The notes beneath the pieces are model-generated. The model was given only the letters and a program-made list of their open reading frames with translations, did no database searches and was not told the origin of the DNA. The position numbers and the translations under genes are program-made. Positions 46,233 to 58,212 of a stretch of DNA of 64,000 nucleotides are shown piece after piece (position 1 is the first letter of the stretch; each line of letters opens with the position of its first letter). The stretch is from Hemerocallis citrina (Eukaryota > Streptophyta > Magnoliopsida > Asparagales > Asphodelaceae), in contig CM030365.1 of NCBI GenBank assembly GCA_017893485.1, positions 29,658,289 through 29,722,288 of the forward strand, in the 5' to 3' direction.

Positions 46233-49200
46233 TCAAGCAAAAAGCTCAGGATAATCCTTCAACATCTTCTCCTCAGACTCCCAAGTAGCCTCTTCAACCA
46301 AATGGTTTCTCCAGACTACCTTGACCATCGATATCGTCTTATTCCTCAAGACTTTCTCTCGACGATCAACAATCTCGATAGGAGACTCGATGTAGTTCAG
46401 ATCCAACTGCAAACCTTCCTGCACTTTAGGCAAATGATGACTCGGATCTGGAATATAACCTCTCAGCATAGACACATTAAAGACACTGTGCACCTGAGAC
46501 AACTCTTCCGGTAATTCAAGCCGGTAAGCAGTTTTCTCGATCCTTTTCAATATCTTGTACGGGCCTATAAACCTCGGGACCTAATTTTCCCGCCTTTGCC
46601 AAATCGAACAACACCTTTACTGGGCGATACTTTTAGAAAGACGAAGTCACCTTCCTCAAACTCAAGGTCCCTTCTCCGGTTATCTGCATAGCTTTTCTGC
46701 CTGCTCTGAGCTTCTACCAACCTTTTCCTGATCAAATCAATCTTCTCAGAGGTTTGCTGCAGAAGCTCAGGACCAAACAGTTGATGCTCCCCAACTTCAA
46801 ACCAACAAATAGGTGTCCTACACTTCCTTCCATACAAAGCTTCATACGGCGGCATTCCGATGCTAGCCTGAAAACTGTTGTTGAAGGCAAACTCTACCAA
46901 AGGTAAATGCCTTTCCCAACTGCCTCCAAAGTCTAGTATACAACACCGAAGCATATCCTCAAGAATACGGTTGACTCTCTTCGTCTGCCCATCGGTTTGC
47001 GGATGAAAAGCAGTGCTGAAATCTGTCTTGGTACCCAAAGTTGTTTGAAGACTCCTCCAGAAATGCGAAGTAAACCGCGCATCTCGGTCAGACACAATAG
47101 TTGACGGAACACCATGAAGCCGGACGATCTCGCCAACATACAACTCAGCTAACTTGTCCATCGAAGCAGTGAGTTTCATCGCCAAAAAGTGAGCGGACTT
47201 GGTTAGTCGATCGACTATAACCCAAATCGCATCATTGCCTTTAGGACTCTTAGGCAATCCCGTGATGAAATCCATACTGATGTTATCCCACTTCCATTCC
47301 GGAATAGATAACGACTGTAATAGACCTCCGGGTTTCTGATTTTCAGCTTTGACTTGCTGACAAGCCTCACACTTCGCCACAAATTCAGCCACATCCCGCT
47401 TCAAACCTGACCACCAGAAATTCTATTTGATGTCTCTGTACATTTTAGTACTCCCAAGATGTACCAACAAAAGAGTAGCATGCGCCTCCTGAAAGATACT
47501 CACTTTCAGGTCTGCCTGATTCGGAACACATAGCCTCTCTCCAAACCACAGCACTCCATCCCTGATTTGAAATCCGGGCAACTTGCCAGCACCAACCTGC
47601 TCCTTCATCTCCAAACTATCAGTATCAACCTCCTGACTTGCAATGATCCTTGCATTCAAAGTAGGCTGAAGCCTCAACTGAGCCAAAGATGCTCCCAATC
47701 CTTGCAAGACAACTTCAATACCGGCTCGATCCAATTCCTCAATCAGATGCTTCTGAATTGTAATCAAACTGGATAAACTGCTCTTGCGACTAAGTGTATC
47801 AGCAACAACATTAGCTTTCCTAGGATGATACTTGATCTCAGGTCGCATGTCCTCAAGCACTTCCAACCAATGTCGCTGCCTCAAATTCAGATCCCTCTGC
47901 TGATATATGTACTTCAAACTCTTGTGGTCCGTATACATGTTCAATTTCTCACCGTACACGTAGTGTCTCCATTGCTTCAGGGCAAAGATAATCGCAGCCA
48001 ACTCCAAATCATGAGTCGGGTAATTCTTCTCATGCGGTCGTAGTTGCCTAGACCCATAAGCGATTACTCTTCCTTCTTGCATTAAGACACAACCAAGCCC
48101 ACGATGTGAAGCATCGCTATAAACATCATACTCAACACCTGCTCTAGGCAAAGCCAAAATAGGTGCTGTAGTCAGCTTCTCTTTCAACTCCTGAAAGCTT
48201 GCCTCACATTGCTCAGTCCACTTGAAGTTCATATTCTTCTTGGTCAGACCAGTAAGCGGCACGGCTATCTGGGCATAACCTTGAATGAATCTCCTGTAGT
48301 ATCCAGTCATTCCAAGAAAACTTTTGACTTCCTTCACTGTAGTAGGCCTAGCCCAATCTCTCACTGCCTCTATCTTCTGAGGATCAGTCTCCACTCCCTC
48401 CTTAGAAAGGATGTGACCTAGGAATGGTACTTCAGATTTCCTAGAAATCACACTTGGATAGCTTGGCATACAACTTCTGCTCTTCCAGCTTCTTCAACAC
48501 TGCTGCCAGATGCTCGGTATGCTCCTCTTCTGACTTGGAGTACACGAGGTTATCGTCGATAAACACCACGACGAAAGAATCAATGAACGGCCTCAGAACT
48601 CTGTTCATCAAATCCATGAAGATTGCGGGTGCATTCGTCACTCCAAATGGCATAACTAAGAATTCGTAATGCCCATGTCGAGTTCTAAATGCAGTTTTGT
48701 GCACATCTTCAGCTTTCACTCGAACTTGGTGATATCCAGATCGAAGATCTATTTTGGAGAATACAGCTGCTCCTTGCAGACGATCGAACAAGTCATCAAT
48801 TCGGGGAATAGGATATTTATCTTGAACAGTGACCTTATTCAGCTCCCGGTAATCGATACACATTCTCATCGATCCATCCTTCTTCTTTACCAAAAGCACT
48901 GGTGCTCCCCAAGGTGACGCACTAGGTTGAATAAAGCCTTTCTCCAACAGTTCCTCAATCTGCCGTTTCACCTCATCCTGTTCCACTGGAGCCATCCTAT
49001 ACGGCGCCTTAGAAATGGGTGCACCTGCCGGTTGAAGGGTGATGCTGAACTCTACATCACGATGCGGGGGTAACCCAGGAAAATCATCCAAGAACACGGT
49101 AGGATAGTCCCGAACTACAGGAATCTCTTGCACTTCCACAGGAGTCTCTTCCTTGCGGATAGATGCTACCAGCCTAGAACATTTCTTCTTCCCTTGGAAA

Positions 49201-49555
49201 GTGACTTCAGGTCCACCTGGAGCCTTCACTGTTACCGCCTTGGTCTTACACTCGATGCTTGCACTGTACACCGACATCCAATCAATGCCAATGATAACAT
49301 CGACTCCCAAGATAGTCAGCTCGATCAGATCAATCCCAAAGATTCGATCTCCAATCACAATCTCGCAATCTGCATAGTACCGATCAGTGGTTAAAGTTTC
49401 CCCTGATGGAGTAGCTACTGCTAAGATCTTGCCTGGAAAAATCTTCGGTTCAACTCCCAACACTTTAGCAAATTTAGGAGACACAAAAGTATGAGAGGAT
49501 CAAGTATCGAACAACACAACAGCTTTCATTCCATTAAGATAAAGTTATCCTGTTA
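46233..49555 (-). pseudogene. Ty3/gypsy pol: protease, RT, RNase H, integrase, chromodomain (broken)
   Basis: Reading right to left: the protease active site is VLFDT followed by a stop where Gly is expected (about 49497), then an open frame from 49484. Next come RT with [28 protein letters not shown] and an FIDD catalytic box (about 48551-48562), and a one-base insertion near 48442. RNase H (YSDASHRG, TDHK) follows, then an integrase zinc-finger region broken by a stop in place of Gln (near 47423). The integrase core has both Asp residues, but the catalytic Glu is Lys (46979-46981, DGQTKRVN). A frameshift lies near 46570. The final frame (46550-46233) ends in VVWRNHLVEEATWESEEKML, a chromodomain-type C terminus. 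The gene would make the enzymes for replication and integration; this copy is inactive. Confidence 0.94.
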
Positions 49556-49619
49556 CATAATACACTCTCATTACGTAACAGTTCACTAAATAAACGGGAA
49601 AAAGAAATGACAAAAACCT

Positions 49620-50631
49620 CTAAACATCTGTCCTCGTACCAGTGATGACATGATCCACTTCATCAGCATCAGCTTCCGTCAAGGCAAATACTCGCCCTGA
49701 TTGGTACGCTCTCTTCCCGGCCTGCTGAGCTGATCTCCAACGGATGACATTTTGTGTCTTGGAGCATTGAGACATGTAATGTCCCGTCTCACCATAGTTG
49801 AAACAAGTCACCGCAGGAGGTCTCACCACATTATTCCCAGGTCCTCCAGCCACACTAATAGCATTCGCTCCTGTCGGTTTGAACCTTTGTGCAGATGGTT
49901 ATCCCTTGAAACTCCCGGAATGTGCAGGCCTCTTCCCAGACTGCCAGTTGTTCCTCCGGTTCTGAACAACATGAAACTGCTCCATGTCTGCTTCCGTCGC
50001 TGCTGCTCTCTTGACCAACTTGTCAAATCTTCTGATACCAAGAGGTATCATCCGGGACCTCAAGCTCGGCCTCAATCCATGCTCGAACTTACGAGCCTTC
50101 TTCGCTTCATCCATCACTAGTTCAGGAGCATACCTAGAGAGCTGAGTAAATTTGGTCTCGTACTCCCTAACTGACATGCCACCTTGCTGTAGTGACAGAA
50201 ACTCCATAGCCTTCTTCTCTTGGACGTCGGAGGGGAAATAGTGACTGCGGAATTCTTCCAGAAATTCCTCCCAGTCGAGAACAATGCCTCCCATTGTCCT
50301 CTTCATCGACTGCCACCACACAGCCGCATCCTTCTCAAGTTGCAGAGTCGCCAACTTGACCTTACTGCCTTCAGGGGTCTCCAGCACTTCAAAGATTGTC
50401 TCCACCTGACGAATCTAGTTGTCAGCCGCATTAGGGTCTGTCTTCCCTTCGAACACAGGTGGTTTCATCCGTTTGAACGATTCCACTCGTTTAATCGCTT
50501 CGGGCACCGGATTCGCAGGTACCCTTCCTTGGTTCTGATTCGTGGCCACGACATTGAGCGTCTGATAGACCCTCGGCAAGTTTCGTTTCTAGATCCAGAC
50601 CTTCACCATTTCTAGCTCCTCTTCTAGCCAT
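49620..50631 (-). pseudogene. Retrotransposon gag (broken)
   Basis: The ATG at 50629-50631 opens MARRGARNGEG, then a frame shift near 50585 and an in-frame stop at 50415-50417 precede the conserved retrotrans_gag core (LEKDAAVWWQSMKRT, FLEEFRSHYFP). Another stop at about 49899 lies before the zinc knuckle. The knuckle reads CFNYGETGHYMSQC, with Tyr where the second Cys should be. The frame stops at 49620 and stays in register with the protease, though two more stops lie between. Gag would form the particle that packages the element RNA. Confidence 0.9.
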
Positions 50632-50776
50632 ATTCTGATGCAAAAGATCCATTAAATTCGAAGTATAAGACATGAATTTTAAATCAACTTGCATTTCATT
50701 GAATTCCAAACTTTATACATTCGAATTGAAAAACATTTCTTGATATCAGAATAAAAATAGTAGAAGCTACAACAGT

Positions 50777-51199
50777 CTAACTCCTACGGTTCCTCTTTGC
50801 TTCTCGAAGTTCTCCCCGTACTTCATCAACTTCATCCTTCAGCACATCTGTCAAATTCTTCCTCTTCTCGAGTTCCCATACCCGATGACTGAGAACTGCA
50901 AAGTCATCCTTACGCTTTGCCAATTGAGCCTTAAATAATCCGACTCTCTCCCGCAGTGTTTCTACCTGCCTCTGAAGAGATATCACAAGACTATTTGGAA
51001 CTGGTTCTTCTTCTTCGTCAGAAGAGTCATCAAATGAATCCGAAGGTGGGGTGATCTCTCGGGATTCAGGCCATTCTTCTCCGTTAGAATCTGCTTGCCC
51101 TGGGTAGTACTCTTCCTCGGAATCTGCTTGTCCAGGACGGTACTCTTCCTCGATGATATGCCAGTCGTCGTCTCCAGCAAGGTCGAAGTGATCAGCCAT
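50777..51199 (-). CDS. ORF upstream of gag: acidic plus coiled-coil protein, unknown function
   Basis: An uninterrupted 140-codon frame starts at the ATG at 51197-51199, about 145 bp inside the PBS, and ends 146 bp before the gag ATG. An in-frame ATG further upstream would add 14 codons, but MADHFDL looks the better start by composition. The N-terminal half is strongly acidic and contains a duplicated EEEYRPGQADS / EEEYYPGQADS unit and a DDSSDEEEE stretch. The C-terminal half (from LVISLQRQVETLRERV) has Leu/Val heptad spacing and a basic end (AKRNRRS), suggesting a coiled coil. I do not recognise the family. Extra ORFs before gag are known in some Ty3/gypsy lineages such as Ogre. All other coding parts of this element are broken. 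Confidence 0.6.
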   Translation of the reverse strand: MADHFDLAGDDDWHIIEEEYRPGQADSEEEYYPGQADSNGEEWPESREITPPSDSFDDSSDEEEEPVPNSLVISLQRQVETLRERVGLFKAQLAKRKDDFAVLSHRVWELEKRKNLTDVLKDEVDEVRGELREAKRNRRS

Positions 51200-51342
51200 C
51201 TTAGAAATAGAGAGGAAGAAGCATAAGTCATAGAGCAACACAAATATAAGTCACTTACATTTAAATCTCTAGACTCAAACACACACTCTAATGTCCACTT
51301 CTAGGGTGTCGTTCCTTATAAATTTGTACAAGTGTGAAGTGT

Positions 51343-51355
51343 GGCTCTAATACCA
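51343..51355 (-). other. Primer-binding site of the minus Tekay-like element
   Basis: TGGTATTAGAGCC on the minus strand, three bases from the 5' LTR. It fits the tRNA-iMet complement with one change (T for C at position 7). Confidence 0.8.
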
Positions 51356-51358
51356 CTC

Positions 51359-54300
51359 TGTAACGCCCTGAATCCCAAATACAACTGAATTCGAGAATTC
51401 AACAGAATCTTTCCACTTCATTTAGTACAATTTTACAAGGAAATTAAAACTTTTCACTTTACATCAGAGTTACAAGTAAAACATTACACTTTACATTGCA
51501 CAGCAGAAGTAAAATTACGACATTTAAATAAATGTACAACAACTTGAATAATCTTTAAGCATCTGTTCCTCTTTAAGCTTTATCATGTCACTTACCTGCA
51601 TATAAAACTGTGGGTACGTCAGTTTATTCAACCGACGAACATTATACACGACCATCCTCTCTATGCCGAAAATAGTATAACTAATTTTCCATATTTAGCA
51701 AACACAAACTTATCACATATCAAACTAAAGGGACTACCCTATTGATGTGGTGTTGTGATTGTGCACTTAGTCCTTAATGCAGTTATTTATGTTACATAAC
51801 ACTAATGCACACTTGTTCGGATTCTATGCATCCCATACTACATAGGTCCGAGGGCAAGCCTTTAATCGTTCTTCATTTTGTAGAGTTAAATCCCTTGCCA
51901 TGACTTAATCTACTACTGTAATTACGGTAGGTATCCTAGATGATCTATGAGTACAAGCACGTGTACAGAAAACTTGGAGAGGAATCCCACGTCATGTCAC
52001 AACGCATCGTGAAGACAGCCTGTTGCAATTCAGCCTCCTTCATGGCATACGATCCTCTTGCAGTCACCAAACATCCCACAAGTGTCGCCACCGGGACGGT
52101 ACTCTGGAGCAGTATCCACGTCATGTCACGACGCATCGTGAAGACAGCCTGTGAATACTCTCACGCCGCTAATCTAATGGCCCTCATACTCATGTTTTTC
52201 TCCTACTTTCATCATGTCTCCACTATGTACTAATCCTTAACTTTTATCAGAATCATGAACAAAATCAAAGCTCTAAAGTTAGCCTCTCCACTAAACCGGA
52301 CTTATTCATTCATTCAAACATGACCAACCTTGGTCTTTCATTTCAAATTTCATTTCATTTCTTTCCAAATGCCGGGGAGACTTAGCTAATCTTTTGTTTC
52401 AATTCCAATTCACAATTTCTAAACTTGAGCGTTTCCAACTCATAAGTTCACATGTTGAGTTATCATACTCAAAAGTATTTCTCTTTTCCAATCATGATTT
52501 CTAAATTGTTCAATAGTCCATAATTATACATTAAATTCAACTATTCATCATGTAACTCATGAAATAATATTAAAGCCCACATCACTAATTATTCAATCAA
52601 AGAAGGACATTTACACTTCATAATTTGTCGCACTATTCTCCGTTGAGAACAATTCACATCACTTCACAAAATATAATTTCTATCTTTATTTCACTTCTTT
52701 TCTAGTATTTTATTTTAGGTCTATTTGCATAGTACAACTTTATAAAAATGCAAGTGTAGAACTTATAGTTCTAAATTATACTTTTATTCTCTAAACATAC
52801 TCCACTTCATGCAAATAATCCTCAAATTATTTTTCATAAACCCCACATATTTTTAAGATAATAACCATATTTTTTTCATCATTTTTTTACTAACAAAAAC
52901 ACCCAAAAAAAATGTTTTTTCTCAAATTAAAGACCAGGCCGAGACTGGGTTTCGAACCCACGACCAGAGGGAAACAAGCCACAATGCAGACCACTAGGCC
53001 ATTTGTGCCATCGGTATGAAAGAGAGCTGAGAGCATTAAATGCTCTCGGCAGAGCTGCTGTTTTATATTTTTTAAAAGGAAACAAAAGTATGGTGCCACA
53101 GGGATTCGAACCAGCAACCTGGGCTCCGAAAACCACAGGGATTAAAACAAATTTTTCATACAATTAATTCGAATTCTAAATTATCACTACCACATTTCCT
53201 TTTTTTTTTTGCCATTCCTTAACAATTGATATCACTAATCTCTTTATCAGCAAACTTCATATTAATCCCCTGTTTTCAATCATTTACCAAACATACAAAA
53301 TCTATATTTTAATTCATTCATTTCAAAACAACACAAAGATTCATTTAAACACATAAAGTAGCATTGTTAATCTACTAACTTTTGTGTCTATAATTCATGG
53401 TGTAGATAATAAAACTTTCTTCAACAATCCATGGCTATAATCAATTCACACAAAATTTAGACTTTTACTAATAAAACCACATACAATTGCACATCCACAT
53501 TCCAATCAATTTATAGATCCTTAAATGTGTACTCTTATTAATCTTTTTCGTGCATCATTTTTCATTCAAATCTAGCATGCATTCCTATTTAGAAATATGG
53601 AAAATTTACCCACCTTATTGAAGAAAAGTACAATTAGCAATCTCCTAAACGAATGTCCTTGCAAACGAATGCTCCTCCGCCTAGATGCGCGCGCACAAGC
53701 CAAACCCGAGTCGGCCTTCCTCTTCTTGTTGATGCAAGCACAATCCCACACAATTCTCTCAATCTTTTACTCACTTACTAACTACTAGATAATTGTATTT
53801 TAGACTATAGGCTTGGAGAAAATAATTAGCACAACAATACTAGCCGGGGGGGGGGGGGTATTTATACTAAAAATTTAGGAGAATAGATGACTAAGATTGA
53901 AGTAGGAGTTAGGAACAAATGGCTTAGATTTAAGGAGGAGTTACACTAACTACCCATAATCAAGTAACCACCACCATGACTCCACTCAAATTTTGATTTC
54001 CCTCCTAAATCCCAACCGGCCAAGCAAGTGTGCATATGCACGTGTACGTGTAGTGCACATGTATGCAACTTGGTCTCCAAAAATTAGTACATTATGTTTT
54101 ATATAAAAAAATAATCTTTAAATTATATTCTACATTACAAGTTGTATTTAAAACAAATTAGCTCATGGGCTTTAGTTTTATGGGCCAAAATAATAATTAT
54201 AAAAGGAAATAAATGAATTAAATTTTTGGGCTTTAAGAAGAAAAAGCTTTTTGTCTAGTTGAAAGAAGGCTTTGTATAAAATAATTAAAAGCACATATTT

Positions 54301-54420
54301 AAATACTTATACTCATCATAATGAAAATAATCATAACATTTAATTCAACCAAAAATATTGCACGTGCACACTACGTGCAAAATAAAATAATTTTCATTAA
54401 ATGAAAATTGGGGCATTATA
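51359..54420 (-). repeat. 5' LTR of the minus Tekay-like element (3.06 kb)
   Basis: TGTAACGCCCTGAATCCC...ATTGGGGCATTATA, close to 42810-46130. The terminal base pattern is TATA instead of TACA. A deletion near 53130 removes most of tRNA-like module 2 and about 200 bp after it. The TATA box is at 53859-53866 (minus), beside the 13-G run. Confidence 0.92.
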
Positions 54421-54425
54421 GAAAC

Positions 54426-54615
54426 ACAACTCCAAAATCTTTTCTTCAATGTAATCCAAACATAGTACAAAACACAGGGAAAAATACAACTTTTCTTTAC
54501 TACAATTCTCTTTTACAATGCACAGCGGAAAATTTAACACATTTATTATAACACATCTCAACATTTAAACTCCAATCATCTTAAGGTCCAAGCTTTAACC
54601 ATGTTCAAGTCACTT
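54426..54615 (-). repeat. Family 2-like LTR fragment, continued
   Basis: This is the second piece of the LTR begun at 42773. It stops where a family 1 LTR begins at 54616. Nothing else is seen. Confidence 0.45.
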
Positions 54616-57600
54616 TGTCACGCCCTGCTTCCCAAAAAGAATACGGAATACGAATACGCGACAAAAGCCTAGCGAATGATTTTCATCATCCATAAGCGGT
54701 TCAAGAATCTTTACAACATATCACAGGAATAATCAGAGTCGGAAGGAAAGAAACAACCAGGCATGTATAATTGAAACAAGATACCAACATAAATTTACTG
54801 GAAACAAAAAATATATATAAATCTCAAATAATTCAGAATCTGGACAAGTCAAATATCCTGGGTCACATCGCCCAAATACAAGATAATTATCCAAGTACTC
54901 AAGTACATTTTATTATAAATCATGCAATAAATAATAATAATAAAGCAAGAAATCCAGCACTAGTATCTCATATCTCCAATGCCATCGGGCAGCTGACCAT
55001 CCTGATCTACAATTAGTAATTGCAGGAGAAGGAAAAAGAAGACAAGTACCCGTCAATTGCAAGTTATGGGCCACTTATAATGTAGGATACAAGTACATGG
55101 GATAGATAAATCTAAGTAACAAGCATAGCATGGTATAAGTGTGTCAACAGAAATGTAATATCTAACATAAATCAGACAAACAGAATCAAGTAGCATGGTA
55201 TATAAACAGGTACAGGTAACATGTATCAAGTGTCAAGTGAACAGGTAATCAGGTAAACATGTAACAGGTTAACAGGTAATCATGTATACAGGTGAACAGG
55301 TAAACAGGTACAAGTACAGGTCTCATGTAACGGGTATCAGTTTATGTCAAGTCTTGTATTATTACTATCTATGTAGCACTTCATGCGCCCCAAAAACATA
55401 GTTCATGGTTGCTACAACAAACAGTTTTGCTTTAGATTTCATAGTGGAGTCCATAGGGCAGTGTACCCAGGGATCAGGATAACAAGTAAGAGGAACAGGT
55501 AGAACCTAGTAGCCCTCTTCCGAGTACACCTTCCAATAGGGAAGTATGCAGTCAGGTACAGGAAATAGGCATAACCTAGTGGTTATCTTCCGAGTACATC
55601 TTCCTATAGGGAAGCATGTAGTCAGGTACAGATAAACATGATCATGAATCATGTAGTCATGAACACGTAACAGGCAGGCAGGACACAGGTCCTCTTCTCA
55701 GTACACGTTTCAATATTTTCCAGTACTAGATCATTCCCATAACCCTGGCTTGGTCATTTATTATTATAATCAGGCATGCATGTATGTGTCGCAAAACAAA
55801 ACAAAGATAACAGGGTATAAACATATATCAGGTTCAGGGTGCAAGATAAACAAGTACAGGTACAAGATAACATATAACGGGGTAACACAACTAATTTTCT
55901 AATTCAGGACAGTAAGACAGTGTTGTACTAAAACAGTGATTTCCGCTACTACAAACATCCAAATCTGGATCCGTTAGAAAATCTGGAAAATAGACTTCCG
56001 ACCAAATCCAGCAAGTATATACAAGTCATATAGTGTTTCACAAAATCATAACTCAAAACTGAATCTAAACCAGGAAATGCATTTAGCTAGAAATCAGTAA
56101 ATTATATTCAAGTACAGACAAACAGCAAGAAATCATCATAATAAATTCCAGAAAAAATCTCGGGTATTCCCCTACATGTCTAGCATCAAAATATAAAGTT
56201 TTAAAATTTTCCAGAAAGATTAGTTTAGTCAACCAAAATCAGAAAATATCAAGAAACGGTAGTTTGGCAAATCTGGAATTCCCAACATTGCTGTACGAAA
56301 ACAGAAATATCTCGCAAACCGTCAAACGAAATCCAGATTCGTCAAAGGGAGATTAAAATAGACAAAATAATCTAACTTTCATGTTTCACAAATATTTTTC
56401 ATACAGTAAAAGGAAATAGGGTGAAAATACGTATCTATACAGAACAGCGAGCAAAATACAGCAAGTATAGCTTTTGTAAACAAGCATGGAACGGCGTATG
56501 AAACTCATCAATAAAATCCACCAAAATTCCGAGTAATCTCTAGATTGATATAGAAATACTGACCAAAGTTTCAAATCAAAATAATATGTGTAGCACAAGT
56601 ATCACAATAATTTAGTGATCAAAATCATCAAGAAACAAAATCTATAATTTATCTACACCTCTGTAGTAAAAAAGTCATATCTCACACATATAAAAACGAA
56701 ATCGAGCAAAGTTAGAGGGGTTGGAAAGCAGACGAATTTCTCTACAATTCATATTTTATACTCAAATTAAGATACTGACCTTAATATAGTCTAAATTACT
56801 TATCAAGACAGATTATCGGCAAAATACATAATTTCTTCAAAAACCAAAATCAACATAATTCAAACGAAACTTGATCCAAACACAACCAAACATGAAATCG
56901 AGTCTACCAAGTGTCCAAACAACATGAAATAGGGTAATTAACATATCCAAAATAATTCTAACACATGGATCTCAACAAACTCCCAAATTCTCACGAATAT
57001 CTCATACAGGATCAAAATCAAGAACGGTCAAATCCTAAGTTGTTTCATGTCAAATTTGTGTCGTGAGTCAACTATGGTCAAATAACACTATAGAGACAAA
57101 ACCCATCAAGAATAACGCACACATGAGTTGTCTCTAGAACCCAACTACATTATAGGTGGTATTTAGGACTTATATCATACAAAGGAATTTGAGTACAAGT
57201 TACTTGCCTAAGAGATAACGTATCCAACAGAGAGAAGCGAATAACGGGAATAGATTCCCGGGCACGGACACAACGAACCACGAACGAAACCACGGACAAA
57301 ACCCGCGTACAAAAACCACGAACAATCGAGAACCAACTCGCGAACAAAGAGGGACGAGGAGCGGGATGGAGCCGGGGTGCAGGAGTGGACGGGATGAGGG
57401 GAAAATACTGCAGGTCGGCAAGGGGTATATGCAGGGGTGGAAACCCAAAGAAACATACATATTTATATATGTGAATTAGGTTTAGGAGGGGGAGGGGACA
57501 GATGACGGCTACAGAGTAAAATGGATCGGGTCGCAGGTGATTAGGAGTAGGTTGAAAGGGTAATAGGTTTATATACCCATGGTGAAAAACGAATCAGTGG

Positions 57601-58212
57601 AAATTGATTTGGAGTAATAAAATGGGATTGGGAGTGTATAGGATTCGGTAGGTAAGCAGGTAGAATTGGTAGGGATATATATTAGGAAGTAAATAAAAGG
57701 GTAACCATGTAGAAGTTGATGGGGATGCATATAATAGGAAAGTTAATGAATAGTTAATGAATGGGTATATGGCTAAAATAGAATCTGGGGAATTAGTTAA
57801 ATGGTAATGGGTTAAGTATAAAGTTAAATGGGTATTTGGGTTTAGGGTATTGAAAATCCAATAGGAAAGAAATATTCAATGAAAAGATATTTTAAAATAA
57901 AATATAGCTTATAATAAAAATGAAACTTCCATTAACATATAAAAACTTAGTTGAAATAACTACAAATACAACTAGTGCATAAGAAAAATATTTTCCTTAA
58001 TAATCAAAGGAATAATAATAAAAAGATTTGTAATACAATTTAAGAGTCATTGAAAACTAGTTACAAATAAAATTATTGATCGAAAATAAATTCTAATAGG
58101 ATATCCAATAGTACAATTTGACAAAAGAATTTGAAAACCGAAAAAAAAAATTCGGAAATTTTAAATACAGAAAATATACAAAAATACATTTTTGGAAAAA
58201 CAGGGGGTTACA
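54616..58212 (-). repeat. Family 1 LTR (3.6 kb)
   Basis: TGTCACGCCCTGCTTCCC...CAGGGGGTTACA. It contains degenerate 'AACAGGTA' repeats (55190-55340), a two-copy GAGTACA(C/T)CTTCC unit (55500-55630) and a GC-rich block at 57200-57440, whose overlapping minus frames are shadows. There is no internal region next to it and no clear target duplication (CACTT against AAAAG). It is therefore a solo LTR or one side of a rearranged element. Confidence 0.7.

Larger units (their letters stand above)
42810..54420 (-). mobile_element. Tekay/Del-like Ty3-gypsy retrotransposon, structurally complete, minus strand
   Basis: The 11.6-kb element has both LTRs (42810-46130 and 51359-54420), a PBS, an upstream ORF, gag, protease, RT, RNase H, integrase and chromodomain-like regions, a polypurine tract and a perfect 5-bp target duplication GAAAC. 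Coding regions read on the minus strand from about 51200 to 46233. Many stops and frameshifts make it non-autonomous. It shares polyprotein and LTR ends with the plus element at 19947 but has a different central LTR part, with tRNA-like modules in place of paired RYCGAC motifs. Confidence 0.95.
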
